A stretch of 64,000 nucleotides of DNA, from contig NC_092680.1 of NCBI RefSeq assembly GCF_964355755.1, positions 19,569,001 to 19,633,000 on the forward strand, written 5' to 3'. Below are positions 14,121 to 27,745 of the stretch, piece by piece. The notes beneath the pieces were generated by a model. It did no database searches and had not been told where the DNA came from. It was given only the letters and a program-made list of their open reading frames with translations. A program made the translations under genes and the position numbers. Each line of letters starts with the position of its first letter. Within the stretch, counting starts at the first letter, position 1. This stretch comes from Antedon mediterranea (taxonomy: Eukaryota; Echinodermata; Crinoidea; Comatulida; Antedonidae).

Positions 14121-16489
14121 TGAGTTGAATGTTGAATACATCAATTGTCTTGTCATGGGGTGTACATCTTGACTGGATGAGTTGAATGTTGAATACATCA
14201 GGTTGTCTTGTTATTGGGTGTACATCTTGACTATGAGTTCAATGTTGAATACATCAATTGTCTTGTCATAGGGTGTACATGTTGACTGGATGAGTTGAAT
14301 GTTGAATACATCAGTTGTCTTGTGATGGGGTGTACATCTTTACTGGATGAGTTGAATGTTGAATACATCAGGTTGTCTTGTTATTGGGTGTACATCTTGA
14401 CTGGATGAGTTGAATGTTGAATACATCAGTTGTCTTGTTATGGGGTGTACATCTTGACTGGATGAGTTGAATGTTGAATACATCAGGTTGTCTTGTTATG
14501 GGGTTTACATCTTTACTGGATGAGTTGAATGTTGAATACATCAGGTTGTCTTGTTATGGTGTGTACATCTTTACTGGATGAGTTGAATGTTGAATACATC
14601 AGGTTGTCTTGTTATGGTGTGTACATCTTGACTGGATGAGTTGAATGTTGAATACATCAATTGTCTTGTCATGGGTATACATCTTGACTGGATGAGTTGA
14701 ATGTTGAATACATCAATTGTCTTGTCATGGGTGGTACATCTTGACTGGATGAGTTGAATGTTGAATACGTCAATTGTCTTGTTATGGTGTGTACATCTTG
14801 ACTGGATGAGTTGAATGTTGAATACATCAATTGTCTTGTCATGGTGTGTACATCTTTACTGGATGAGTTGAATGTTGAATACATCAATTGTCTTGTCATG
14901 GGGTGTACATCTTTACTGGATGAGTTGAATGTTGAATACATCAGGTTGTCTTGTTATTGGGTGTACATCTTGACTGGATGAGTTGAATGTTGAATACATC
15001 AGGTTGTCTTGTTATGGTGTGTACATCTTGACTGGATGAGTTGAATGTTGAATACATCAATTGTCTTGTTATGGTGTGTACATCTTGACTGGATGAGTTG
15101 AATGTTGAATACATCAATTGTCTTTTTATGGGGTGTACATCTTGACTGGATGAGTTGAATGTTGAATACATCAATTGTCTTGTTATAGGGTGTACATCTT
15201 TACTGGATGAGTTGAATGTTGGATGCATCAGTTGTCTTGTTATAGGTTGTACATCTTGACTGGATAAGTTGAATGTTGAATTCATCAATTGTCTTGTTAT
15301 TGGGTGTACATCTTTACTGGATGAGTTGAATGTTGAATACATCAGTTGTCTTGTGATTGGGTTTACATCTTGACTGGATGAGTTGAATGTTGAATACATC
15401 AGTTGTCTTGTTATGGGGTGTACATCTTGACTAGATGAGTTGAATGTTGAATACATCAGTTGTCTTGTTATGGGGTGTACATCTTGACTGGATGAGTTGA
15501 ATGTTGAATACATCAATTGTCTTGTTATGGGTGTACAGCTTGACTGGATGAGTTGAATGTTGGATACATCAATTGTCTTGTCATGGGGTGTACATCTTTA
15601 CTGGATGAGTTGAATGTTGAATACATCAGGTTGTCTTGTTATTGGGTGTACATCTTGACTGGATGAGTTGAATGTTGAATACATCACTTGTTTTATTATG
15701 GGGTTTACATCTTTACTGGATGAGTTGAATGTTGAATACATCAATTGTCTTGTCATGGGGTGTACATCTTTACTGGATGAGTTGAATGTTGAATACATCA
15801 GGTTGTGTTGTTATGGGGTGTACATCTTGACTGGATGAGTTGAATGTTGAATACATCAGGTTGTCTTGTTATGGGGTGTACATCTTGACTGGATGAGTTG
15901 AATGTTGAATACATCTATTGTCTTGTTATGGGGTGTACATCTTTACTGGATGAGTTGAATGTTGAATACATCAATTGTCTTGTTATGGTGTGTACATCTT
16001 GACTGGATGAGTTGAATGTTGAATACATCTATTGTCTTGTTATAGGGTGTACATCTTGACTGGATGAGTTGAATGTTGAATACATCAATTGTCTTGTTAT
16101 GGTGTGTACATCTTGACTGGATGAGTTGAATGTTGAATACATCTTGTTATAGGGTGTACATCTTTACTGGATGAGTTGAATGTTGAATACATCAATTTTC
16201 TTGTTATGGGGTGTACATCTTTACTGGATGAGTTGAATGTTGAATACATCAATTGTCTTGTTATGGGGTGTACATCTTGACTGGATGAGTTGAATGTTGA
16301 ATACATCAATTGTCTTGTTATGGGGTGTACAGCTTGACTGGATGAGTTGAATGTTGGATACATCAATTGTCTTGTCATGGGGTGTACATCTTGACTGGAT
16401 GAGTTGAATGTTGAATGCATCAATTGTCTTGTTATGGGGTGTACATCTTGACTGGATGAGTTGAATGTTGAATACATCAGTTGTCTTGT

Positions 16490-17240
16490 TATGGGATGTA
16501 CATCTTAACTGGATGAGTTGCATGTTGAATACATCAGTTGTCTTGTTATGGGGTGTACATCTTGACTGGATGAGTTGAATGCTGAATACATCAATTGTCT
16601 TGTTATGGGTGTACATCTTGACTGGATGAGTTGAATGTTGAATACATCAGTTGTCTTGTTATGGTGTGTACATCTTGACTGGATGAGTTGAATGTTGAAT
16701 ACATCTATGGTCTTGTTATGGGGTGTACATCTTGACTGGATGAGTTGAATGTTGAATACATATATTGTCTTGTTATGGTGTGTACATCTTGACTGGATGA
16801 GTTGAATGTTAAATACATCTATTGTCTTGTTATGGGGTGTACATCTTTACTGGATGAGTTGAATGTTGAATACATCAATTGTCTTGTTATGGGATGTACA
16901 TCTTAACTGGATGAGTTGCATGTTGAATACATCAGTTGTCTTGTTATGGGGTGTACATCTTGACTGGATGAGTTGAATGCTGAATACATCAATTGTCTTG
17001 TTATGGGTGTACATCTTGACTGGATGAGTTGAATGTTGAATACATCAGTTGTCTTGTTATGGTGTGTACATCTTGACTGGATGAGTTGAATGTTGAATAC
17101 ATCTATGGTCTTGTTATGGGGTGTACATCTTGACTGGATGAGTTGAATGTTGAATACATATATTGTCTTGTTATGGTGTGTACATCTTGATTGGATGAGT
17201 TGAATGTTAAATACATCTATTGTCTTGTTATGGGGTGTAC
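16490..17240. repeat. Duplicated ~398-bp block in the 57-bp array
   Basis: A distinctive run of variants (gatgtacatcttaactgg, then gagttgcatgttg, gaatgctgaatac, tctatggtcttg and catatattgtc) occurs at 16491 and again at 16889. The step is 398 bases, or seven units minus one base. Confidence 0.7.
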
Positions 17241-17459
17241 ATCTTTACTGGATGAGTTGAATGTTGAATACATCAATTGTCTTGTTATGGGGTGTACATC
17301 TTGACTGGATGAGTTGAATGTTGAATACATCAATTGTCTTGTTTATGGGGTGTACATCTTGACTGGATTAGTTGAACGTTGAATACATCAATTGTCTTGT
17401 TATTAGGTGTACATCGTGACTGGATGAGTTGAATGTTGAATACATCAATTGTCTTGTTA

Positions 17460-20400
17460 TGGGGTGTACATCTTGACTGGATGAGTTGAATGTTGAATAC
17501 ATCAATTGTCTTGTTATTGGGTGTACATCGTGACTGGATGAGTTGAATGTTGAATACATCAGTAGTCTTGTTATGGTGTGTACATCTTGACTGGATGAGT
17601 TGAATGTTGAATACATCAGGTTGTCTTGTTATGGGGTGTACATCTTGACTGGATGGGTTGAATGTTGAATAATCAATTGTCTTGTTATGGTGTGTACATC
17701 TTGACTGGATGAGTTAAATGTTGAATACATCAGTTGTCTTGTTATGGGCAGGGTGTACATCGTGACTGGATGAGTTGAATGTTGAATACATCAGTTGTCT
17801 TGTTATGGTGTGTACATCTTTACTGGATGAGTTGAATGTTGAATACATCAATTGTCTTGTTATGGGTGTACATCTTGACTGGATGAGTTGAATGTTGAAT
17901 ACATCAATTGTCTTGTTATGGGGTGTACATCTTGACTGGATGAGTTGAATGTTGAATACATCAATTGTCTTGTTATGGGGTGTACATCTTGACTGGATGA
18001 GTTGAATGTTGAATACATCAATTGTCTTGTTATGGGATGTAAATGTTGACTGGATGAGTTGAATGTTGAATACATCAATTGCCTTGTTATGGGGTGTACA
18101 TTTTGACTGGATGAGTTGAATGTTGAATACATCAATTGTCTTGTTATGGTGTGTACATCTTGACTGGATGAGTTGAATGTTGAATACATCAATTGTCTTG
18201 TTATGGGATGTAAATGTTGACTGGATGAGTTGAATGTTGAATACATCAATTGCCTTGTTATGGGGTGTACATTTTGACTGGATGAGTTGAATGTTGAATA
18301 CATCAATTGCCTTGTTATGGGGTGTACATTTTGACTGGATGAGTTGAATGTTGAATACATCAATTGTCTTGTTATGGGGTGTACATCTTGACTGGATGAG
18401 TTGAATGTTGAATACATCAATTGCCTTGTTATGGGGTGTACATCTTGACTGGATGAGTTGAATGTTGAATACATCAGGTTGTCTTGTTATGGGGTGTACA
18501 TCTTGACTGGATGAGTTGAATGTTGAATACATCAATTGTCTTGTTATGGGATGTACATCTTGACTGGATGAGTTGAATGTTGAATACATCAATTGTCTTG
18601 TTATGGGATGTACATCTTGACTGGATGAGTTGAATGTTGAATACATCAGTTGTCTTGTGATGGGGTGTACATCTTTACTGGATGAGTTGAATGTTGAATA
18701 CATCAGTTGTCTTGTGATGGGGTGTACATCTTGACTGGATGAGTTGAATGTTGAATACATCAGGTTGTCTTGTTATGGGATGTACATCTTGACTGGATGA
18801 GTTGAATGTTGAATACATCAGGTTGTCTTGTTATGGGATGTACATCTTGACTGGATGAGTTGAATGTTGAATGCATCAATTGTCTTGTTATGGGGTGTAC
18901 ATCTTGACTGGATGAGTTGAATGTTGAATACATCAATTGTCTTGTTATGGGGTGTACATCTTGACTGGATGAGTTGAATGTTGAATACATCAATTGTCTT
19001 GTTATGGGGTGTACATCTTGACTGGATGAGTTGAATGTTGAATACATCAATTGTCTTGTTATGGGGTGTACATCTTGACTGGATGAGTTGAATGTTGAAT
19101 ACATCAATTGTCTTGTTATGGGATGTACATCTTGACTGGATGAGTTGAATGTTGAATACATCAGTTGTCTTGTTATGGGATGTACATCTTGACTGGATGA
19201 GTTGAATGTTGAATGCATCAGTTGTCTTGTTATGGGGTGTACATCTTGACTGGATGAGTTGAATGTTGAATGCATCAGTTGTCTTGTTATGGGGTGTACA
19301 TCTTGACTGGATGAGTTGAATGTTGAATACATCAGTTGTCTTGTTATGGGATGTACATCTTGACTGGATGAGTTGAATGTTGAATGCATCAGTTGTCTTG
19401 TTATGGGGTGTACATCTTGACTGGATGAGTTGAATGTTGAATACATCAATTGTCTTGTTATGGGATGTACATCTTGACTGGATGAGTTGAATGTTGAATA
19501 CATCACTTGTCTTGTTATGGGGTGTATATCTTGACTGGATGAGTTGAATGTTGAATACATCAATTGTCTTGTTATGGTGTATACATCTTGACTGGATGAG
19601 TTGAATGTTGAATACATCAATTGCCTTGTTATGGGGTGTACATCTTTACTGGATGAGTTGAATGTTGAATGCATCAATTGTCTTGTTATGGGATGTACAT
19701 CTTGACTGGATGAGTTGAATGTTGAATACATCAATTGTCTTGTTATGGTGTATACATCTTGACTGGATGAGTTGAATGTTGAATACATCAATTGCCTTGT
19801 TATGGGGTGTACATCTTTACTGGATGAGTTGAATGTTGAATGCATCACTTGTCTTGTTATGGGATGTACATCTTGACTGGATGAGTTGAATGTTGAATAC
19901 ATCAGTTGTCTTGTTATGGTGTGTACATCTTGACTGGATGAGTTGAATGTTGAAAACATCAATTGTCTTGTTATGGGATGTACATCTTGACTGGATGAGT
20001 TGAATGTTGAATACATCAGTTGTCTTGTTATGGGGTGTACATCTTGACTGGATGAGTTGAATGTTGAATACATCAATTGTCTTGTTATTGGGTGTACATC
20101 GTGACTGGATGAGTTGAATGTTGAATACATCAGTAGTCTTGTTATGGTGTGTACATCTTGACTGGATGAGTTGAATGTTGAATACATCAGGTTGTCTTGT
20201 TATGGGGTGTACATCTTGACTGGATGGGTTGAATGTTGAATAATCAATTGTCTTGTTATGGTGTGTACATCTTGACTGGATGAGTTAAATGTTGAATACA
20301 TCAGTTGTCTTGTTATGGGCAGGGTGTACATCGTGACTGGATGAGTTGAATGTTGAATACATCAGTTGTCTTGTTATGGTGTGTACATCTTTACTGGATG

Positions 20401-22605
20401 AGTTGAATGTTGAATACATCAATTGTCTTGTTATGGGTGTACATCTTGACTGGATGAGTTGAATGTTGAATACATCAATTGTCTTGTTATGGGGTGTACA
20501 TCTTGACTGGATGAGTTGAATGTTGAATACATCAATTGTCTTGTTATGGGGTGTACATCTTGACTGGATGAGTTGAATGTTGAATACATCAATTGTCTTG
20601 TTATGGGATGTAAATGTTGACTGGATGAGTTGAATGTTGAATACATCAATTGCCTTGTTATGGGGTGTACATTTTGACTGGATGAGTTGAATGTTGAATA
20701 CATCAATTGTCTTGTTATGGTGTGTACATCTTGACTGGATGAGTTGAATGTTGAATACATCAATTGTCTTGTTATGGGATGTAAATGTTGACTGGATGAG
20801 TTGAATGTTGAATACATCAATTGCCTTGTTATGGGGTGTACATTTTGACTGGATGAGTTGAATGTTGAATACATCAATTGCCTTGTTATGGGGTGTACAT
20901 TTTGACTGGATGAGTTGAATGTTGAATACATCAATTGTCTTGTTATGGGGTGTACATCTTGACTGGATGAGTTGAATGTTGAATACATCAATTGCCTTGT
21001 TATGGGGTGTACATCTTGACTGGATGAGTTGAATGTTGAATACATCAGGTTGTCTTGTTATGGGGTGTACATCTTGACTGGATGAGTTGAATGTTGAATA
21101 CATCAATTGTCTTGTTATGGGATGTACATCTTGACTGGATGAGTTGAATGTTGAATACATCAATTGTCTTGTTATGGGATGTACATCTTGACTGGATGAG
21201 TTGAATGTTGAATACATCAGTTGTCTTGTGATGGGGTGTACATCTTTACTGGATGAGTTGAATGTTGAATACATCAGTTGTCTTGTGATGGGGTGTACAT
21301 CTTGACTGGATGAGTTGAATGTTGAATACATCAGGTTGTCTTGTTATGGGATGTACATCTTGACTGGATGAGTTGAATGTTGAATACATCACTTGTCTTG
21401 TTATGGGGTGTACATCTTGACTGGATGAGTTGAATGTTGAATGCATCAATTGTCTTGTTATGGGGTGTACATCTTGACTGGATGAGTTGAATGTTGAATA
21501 CATCAATTGTCTTGTTATGGGGTGTACATCTTTACTGGATGAGTTGAATGTTGAATACATCAATTGCCTTGTTATGGGGTGTACATCTTGACTGGATGAG
21601 TTGAATGTTGAATACATCAATTGTCTTGTTATGGGGTGTACATCTTTACTGGATGAGTTGAATGTTGAATACATCAGTTGTCTTGTTATGGGATGTACAT
21701 CTTGACTGGATGAGTTGAATGTTGAATGCATCAGTTGTCTTGTTATGGGATGTACATCTTGACTGGATGAGTTGAATGTTGAATGCATCAGTTGTCTTGT
21801 TATGGGGTGTACATCTTGACTGGATGAGTTGAATGTTGAATACATCAATTGTCTTGTCATGGGGTGTACATCTTTACTGGATGAGTTGAATGTTGAATAC
21901 ATCAGTTGTCTTGTTATGGGATGTACATCTTGACTGGATGAGTTGAATGTTGAATGCATCAGTTGTCTTGTTATGGGGTGTACATCTTGACTGGATGAGT
22001 TGAATGTTGAATACATCAATTGTCTTGTTATGGGATGTACATCTTGACTGGATGAGTTGAATGTTGAATACATCACTTGTCTTGTTATGGGGTGTATATC
22101 TTGACTGGATGAGTTGAATGTTGAATACATCAATTGTCTTGTTATGGTGTATACATCTTGACTGGATGAGTTGAATGTTGAATACATCAATTGCCTTGTT
22201 ATGGGGTGTACATCTTTACTGGATGAGTTGAATGTTGAATGCATCACTTGTCTTGTTATGGGATGTACATCTTGACTGGATGAGTTGAATGTTGAATACA
22301 TCAATTGTCTTGTTATGGTGTATACATCTTGACTGGATGAGTTGAATGTTGAATACATCAATTGCCTTGTTATGGGGTGTACATCTTTACTGGATGAGTT
22401 GAATGTTGAATGCATCACTTGTCTTGTTATGGGATGTACATCTTGACTGGATGAGTTGAATGTTGAATACATCAGTTGTCTTGTTATGGTGTGTACATCT
22501 TGACTGGATGAGTTGAATGTTGAAAACATCAATTGTCTTGTTATGGGATGTACATCTTGACTGGATGAGTTGAATGTTGAATACATCAGTTGTCTTGTTA
22601 TGGGG
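17460..22605. repeat. Tandem duplication of ~2.57 kb in the 57-bp array
   Basis: The variant order from about 17460 to 20030 is repeated from about 20031 to 22605. For example, the run beginning at 17714 recurs at 20285, and the rare variant tgaaaacatc at 19951 recurs at 22521. The copies look nearly identical by eye, including the rare aaatgttgactgg and cattttgactgg variants. About 45 units were duplicated, apparently recently. Confidence 0.8.
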
Positions 22606-25600
22606 TGTACATCTTGACTGGATGAGTTGAATGTTGAATACATCAGTTGTCTTGTTATGGGGTGTACATCTTGACTGGATGAGTTGAATGTTGAATACAT
22701 CAGTTGTCTTGTTATGGGGTGTACATCTTGACTGGATGAGTTGAATGTTGAATGCATCAATTGTCTTGTTATGGGGTGAACATCTTGACTGGATGAGTTG
22801 AATGTTGAATACATCAATTGTCTTGTTATGGGGTGTACATCTTGACTGGATGAGTTGCATGTTGAATACATCAGTTGTCTTGTTATGGGGTGTACATCTT
22901 GACTGGATGAGTTGAATGTTGAATACATCAATTGTCTTGTTATGGGGTGTACATCTTGACTGGATGAGTTGAATGTTGAATACATCAGGTTGTCTTGTTA
23001 TGGTGTATACATCTTTACTGAATGAGTTGAATGTTGAATACATCAATTGTCTTGTTATGGTGTGTACATCTTGACTGGATGAGTTGAATGTTGAATGCAT
23101 CACTTGTCTTGTTATGGGATGACATCTTTACTGGATGAGTTGAATGTTGAATACATCAGGTTGTCTTGTTATGGGGTGTACATCTTGACTGGATGAGTTG
23201 AATGTTGAATACATCAATTGTCTTGTTATAGGGTGTACATCTTGACTGGATGAGTTGAATGTTGAATACATCAATTGTCTTGTTATGGGGTGTACATCTT
23301 GACTGGATGAGTTGAATGTTGAATACATCAATTGTCTTGTTATGGTGTATACATCTTGACTGGATGAGTTGAATGTTGAATACATCAATTGTCTTGTTAT
23401 GGGATGTACATCTTGACTGGATGAGTTGAATGTTGAATACATCAGTTGTCTTGTTATGGGATGTACATCTTAACTGGATGAGTTGAATGTTGAATACATC
23501 ACTTGTCTTGTCATGGGGTGTACATCTTTACTGGATGAGTTGAATGTTGAATACATCAATTGTCTTGTTATGGGGTGTACATCTTGACTGGATGAGTTGA
23601 ATGTTGAATACATCACTTGTCTTGTCATGGGGTGTACATCTTTACTGGATGAGTTGAATGTTGAATACATCAATTGTCTTGTTATGGGGTGTACATCTTG
23701 ACTGGATGAGTTGAATGTTGAATACATCACTTGTCTTGTTATGGGGTGTATATCTTGACTGGATGATTTGAATGTTGAATGCATCAGTTGTCTTGTTATG
23801 GGGTGTACATCTTGACTGGATGAGTTGAATGTTGAATGCATCAATTGTCTTGTTATGGGGTGTACATCTTGACTGGATGAGTTGAATGTTGAATACATCA
23901 GTTGTCTTGTTATGGGATGTACATCTTGACTGGATGAGTTGAATGCATCAATTGTCTTGTTATGGGTGTACATCTTGACTGGATGAGTTGAATGTTGAAT
24001 ACATCAATTGTCTTGTTATGGGATGTACATCTTAACTGGATGAGTTGCATGTTGAATACATCAGTTGTCTTGTTATGGGGTGTACATCTTGACTGGATGA
24101 GTTGAATGTTGAATACATCAATTGTCTTGTTATGGGTGTACATCTTGACTGGATGAGTTGAATGTTGAATACATCAGTTGTCTTGTTATGGTGTGTACAT
24201 CTTGACTGGATGAGTTGAATGTTGAATACATCAATTGTCTTGTTATGGGGTGTACATCTTGACTGGATGAGTTGAATGTTGAATACATCAGGTTGTCTTG
24301 TTATGGGGTGTACATCTTGACTGGATGAGTTGAATGTTGAATACATCAATTGTCTTGTTATGGTGTGTACATCTTGACTGGATGGGTTGAATGTTGAATA
24401 CATCAGTTGTCTTGTTATGGTGTGTACATCTTGACTGGATGAGTTAAATGTTGAATACATCAGTTGTCTTGTTATGGTGTGTACATCTTGACTGGATGAG
24501 TTGAATGTTGAATACATCAATTGTCTTGTTATGGGGTGTACATCTTTACTGGATGAGTTGAATGTTGAATACATCAATTGTCTTGTTATGGGGTGTACAT
24601 CTTTACTGGATGAGTTGAATGTTGGATACATCAGTTGTCTTGTTATAGGTTGTACATCTTGACTGGATAAGTTGAATGTTGAATACATCAATTGTCTTGT
24701 TATTGGGTGTACATCTTTACTGGATGAGTTGAATGTTGAATACATCAGTTGTCTTGTGATGGGGTGTACATCTTTACTGGATGAGTTGAATGTTGAATAC
24801 ATCAGTTGTCTTGTGATGGGGTGTACATCTTGACTGGATGAGTTGAATGTTGAATACATCAGTTGTCTTGTTATGGGGTGTACATCTTGAATGGATGAGT
24901 TGAATGTTGAATACATCAATTGTCTTGTTATGGGGTGTACATCTTGACTGGATGAGTTGAATGTTGAATACATCAATTGTTTTGTTATGGGGTGTACAGC
25001 TTGACTGGATGAGTTGAATGTTGGATACATCAATTGTCTTGTCATGGGGTGTACATCTTTACTGGATGAGTTGAATGTTGAATACATCAGGTTGTCTTGT
25101 TATTGGGTGTACATCTTGACTGGATGAGTTGAATGTTGAATACATCACTTGTCTTGTTATGGGGTTTACATCGTTACTGGATGAGTTGAATGTTGAATAC
25201 ATCATTTGTCTTGTTATGGGGTGTACATCTTGACTTGATGAGTTGAGTGTTGAATACATCAATTGTCTTGTTATAGGGTGTACATCTTGACTGGATGAGT
25301 TGAATGTTGAATACATCAATTGTCTTGTTATGGTGTGTACATCTTGACTGGATGAGTTGAATGTTGAATACATCTATTGTCTTGTTATAGGGTGTACATC
25401 GTGACTGGATGAGTTGAATGTTGAATACATCAATTGTCTTGTTATGGTGTGTACATCTTGACTGGATGAGTTGAATGTTGAATACATCAATTGTCTTGTT
25501 ATAGTGTGTACATCTTGACTGGATGAGTTAAATGTTGAATACATCAGTTGTCTTGTTATGGGGTATACATCTTGACTGGATGAGTTAAATGTTGAATACA

Positions 25601-26339
25601 TCAGTTGTATTGTTATGGGGTGTACATCTTGACTGGATGAGTTGAATGTTGAATACATCAATTGTCTTGTTATGGTTTGTATACATCTTGACTGGATGAG
25701 TTGAATGTTGAATACATCAATTGTCTTGTTATATGGTGTACATCTTGACTGGATGAGTTGAATGTTGAATACATCAATTGTCTTGTTATGGTGTGTACAT
25801 CTTGACTGGATGAGTTGAATGTTGAATACATCAGTTGTCTTGTTATGGGCAGGGTGTACTTCGTGACTGGATGAGTTGAATGTTGAATACATCAGTTGTC
25901 TTGTTATGGTGTATACATCTTTACTGGATGAGTTGAATGTTGAATACATCAATTGTCTTGTTATGGAGTGTACATCTTGACTGGATGAGTTGAATGTTGA
26001 ATACATCAATTGTCTTGTTATGGGGTGTACATCTTTACTGGATGAGTTGAATGTTGAATACATCAATTGTTTTTTTATTGGGTGTACATCTTGACTGGAT
26101 GAGTTGAAGGTTGAATGCATCAGTTGTCTTGTTATGGGGTGTACATCTGACTGGATGAGTTGAATGCATCATAGACTATCTGAAATAATAAAGATCTTGC
26201 CCAAAGGGTGTTAGTTACATAGATACATACTTGTTGGGGTGGGAGTGGGGAGTTTTTGGTAATGTACATGGACATTCTAAATAAATAGTAAAATAATTAA
26301 AATAGAGACCTTACAAATAAGAAAAAATGGTAGAATTTA

Positions 26340-27745
26340 ACTGCGTGCATATTAAAACATTTATTTTAAAATATATTTGCACTTTGTTCAATAAAATAGA
26401 CACAGACAACAATTTAGATTAATTTATTTCAAAATAAATTTGTGATCTTGTGAAAGAAATTGGGAAGAGTTTGATAAAATAAAGACACAGAAAACCATTT
26501 AAAATAATTTATTTCAAAATAAATTTGCGATCCTGTGAAAGAAATTCAGAGTTTGATAAAAAAAAAGACACAGACAACCATTTAAAATAATTTATTTCAA
26601 AATTAATTTGCGATCCTGTGAAAGAAATTAGGTGAAGTTTGACTAAATAAAAGACACAGACAACCATATTAAAACATTTTATTCAAAAATAAACCCACGA
26701 TCCCGTGAAAGAAATTAGGAAGTGTTTTATCAAATAAAAGACAGACAACCATTTAAAATAATTTATTTCAAAATAAACCCGCGGTCCTGTGAAAGAAATT
26801 AGGTGGAGTTTAATGAAATAAAGACACAGACAACCATTTAAAAAATATTTATTTAAAAAAAAAATGTTCGCGATCCTGTAAAAGAAATTGTTAAGAGTTT
26901 GATCAAATAAAATACACAGACAACCATTTATATATTTTTATTGCAAAATAAACCTGCGATCCTGTGAAAGAAATTATGAGTGTTTGAACAAATAAAAGAC
27001 ACAGACAACCATTTAAAATAATTTATTTCAAATAAACCCGTGATCCTGTGAAAGAAATTAGGAAGTGGTTGATCAAATAAAAAACACAAGACAACCATTT
27101 AAAAATGTTTATTTCAAATAACTCCATGCTCCTGTGAAAAAAATTAGGTGGAGTTTAATAAAATAAAGACACAGACAACCATTTAAAAATTTTTTTTTTT
27201 TTAAACCTGTTTGCGATCCTGTAAAAGAAATTGTTTAGAGTTTGATCAAATAAAAGACACAGACAACCATTTAAATATTTTTATTGCAAAATAAACCTGA
27301 GATTCTGTGAAAGAAATTAGGAGTGTTTGAACAAATAAAAGACACAGACAACCATTTAAAATAATTTATTTCAAATAAACCCGCGATCCTGTGAAAGAAA
27401 TTAGGAAGTGTTTGATAAAATAAAAGACACAGACAACCATTTAAAATAATTTATTTCAAATAAAGAAATTGTGAAGAGTTTGATCAAATAAAAACACAGA
27501 CAACCATTTAAATATTTTTATTTCAAAATAAACCCGCGATCCTGTGAAAGAAATTAGGAAGTGTTTGAACAAATAGACACAGACAACCATTTAGAATAAT
27601 TTATTTCAAAATAAACATGCGATTCTGTGAAAGAAATTGGTTAGAGTTTGATAAAATAAAAGACACAGACAACCATTTAAAAAATATTTATTTAACAAAA
27701 AATGTTCTCAATCCTGTGAAAGAAATTAGGTGAAGTTTGAAGTTT
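26340..27745. repeat. ~86-bp minisatellite, about 16 copies
   Basis: The unit contains gacacagacaaccattta, tttatttcaaaataaac and gcgatcctgtgaaagaaatt. Copies vary by small indels. Between it and the 57-bp array (26170-26340) is about 170 bases of unremarkable AT-rich DNA. Confidence 0.85.

Larger units (their letters stand above)
7461..26169. repeat. 18.7-kb satellite of a 57-bp unit, about 328 copies
   Basis: The plus-strand unit runs through ctggatgagttgaatg, ttgaatacatcaattg and tcttgttatggggtg to tacatcttga, 57 bases in all. It contains a doubled GTTGAAT. The core ctggatgagttgaatgttga hardly varies. The dinucleotide after catc (aa, ag, ac, ta) and the segment before gtacatc vary, and a variant with an extra gggcag recurs. 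The length is a multiple of three and the consensus lacks stops in three frames, so frames as long as 579 codons arise (21246-22985, minus). One- and two-base indels switch frames throughout, so the array is not supported as coding. Confidence 0.95.

Noticed and set aside
7420-26120. Many frames encoding 19-residue repeats on both strands
   Set aside because: Three frames are open at once because the unit is 57 bases without stops; one-base indels switch frame with no sign of constraint.
7461-26169. CRISPR-like regular repeats
   Set aside because: Units are contiguous, with no unique spacers and no cas genes, in an animal genome.
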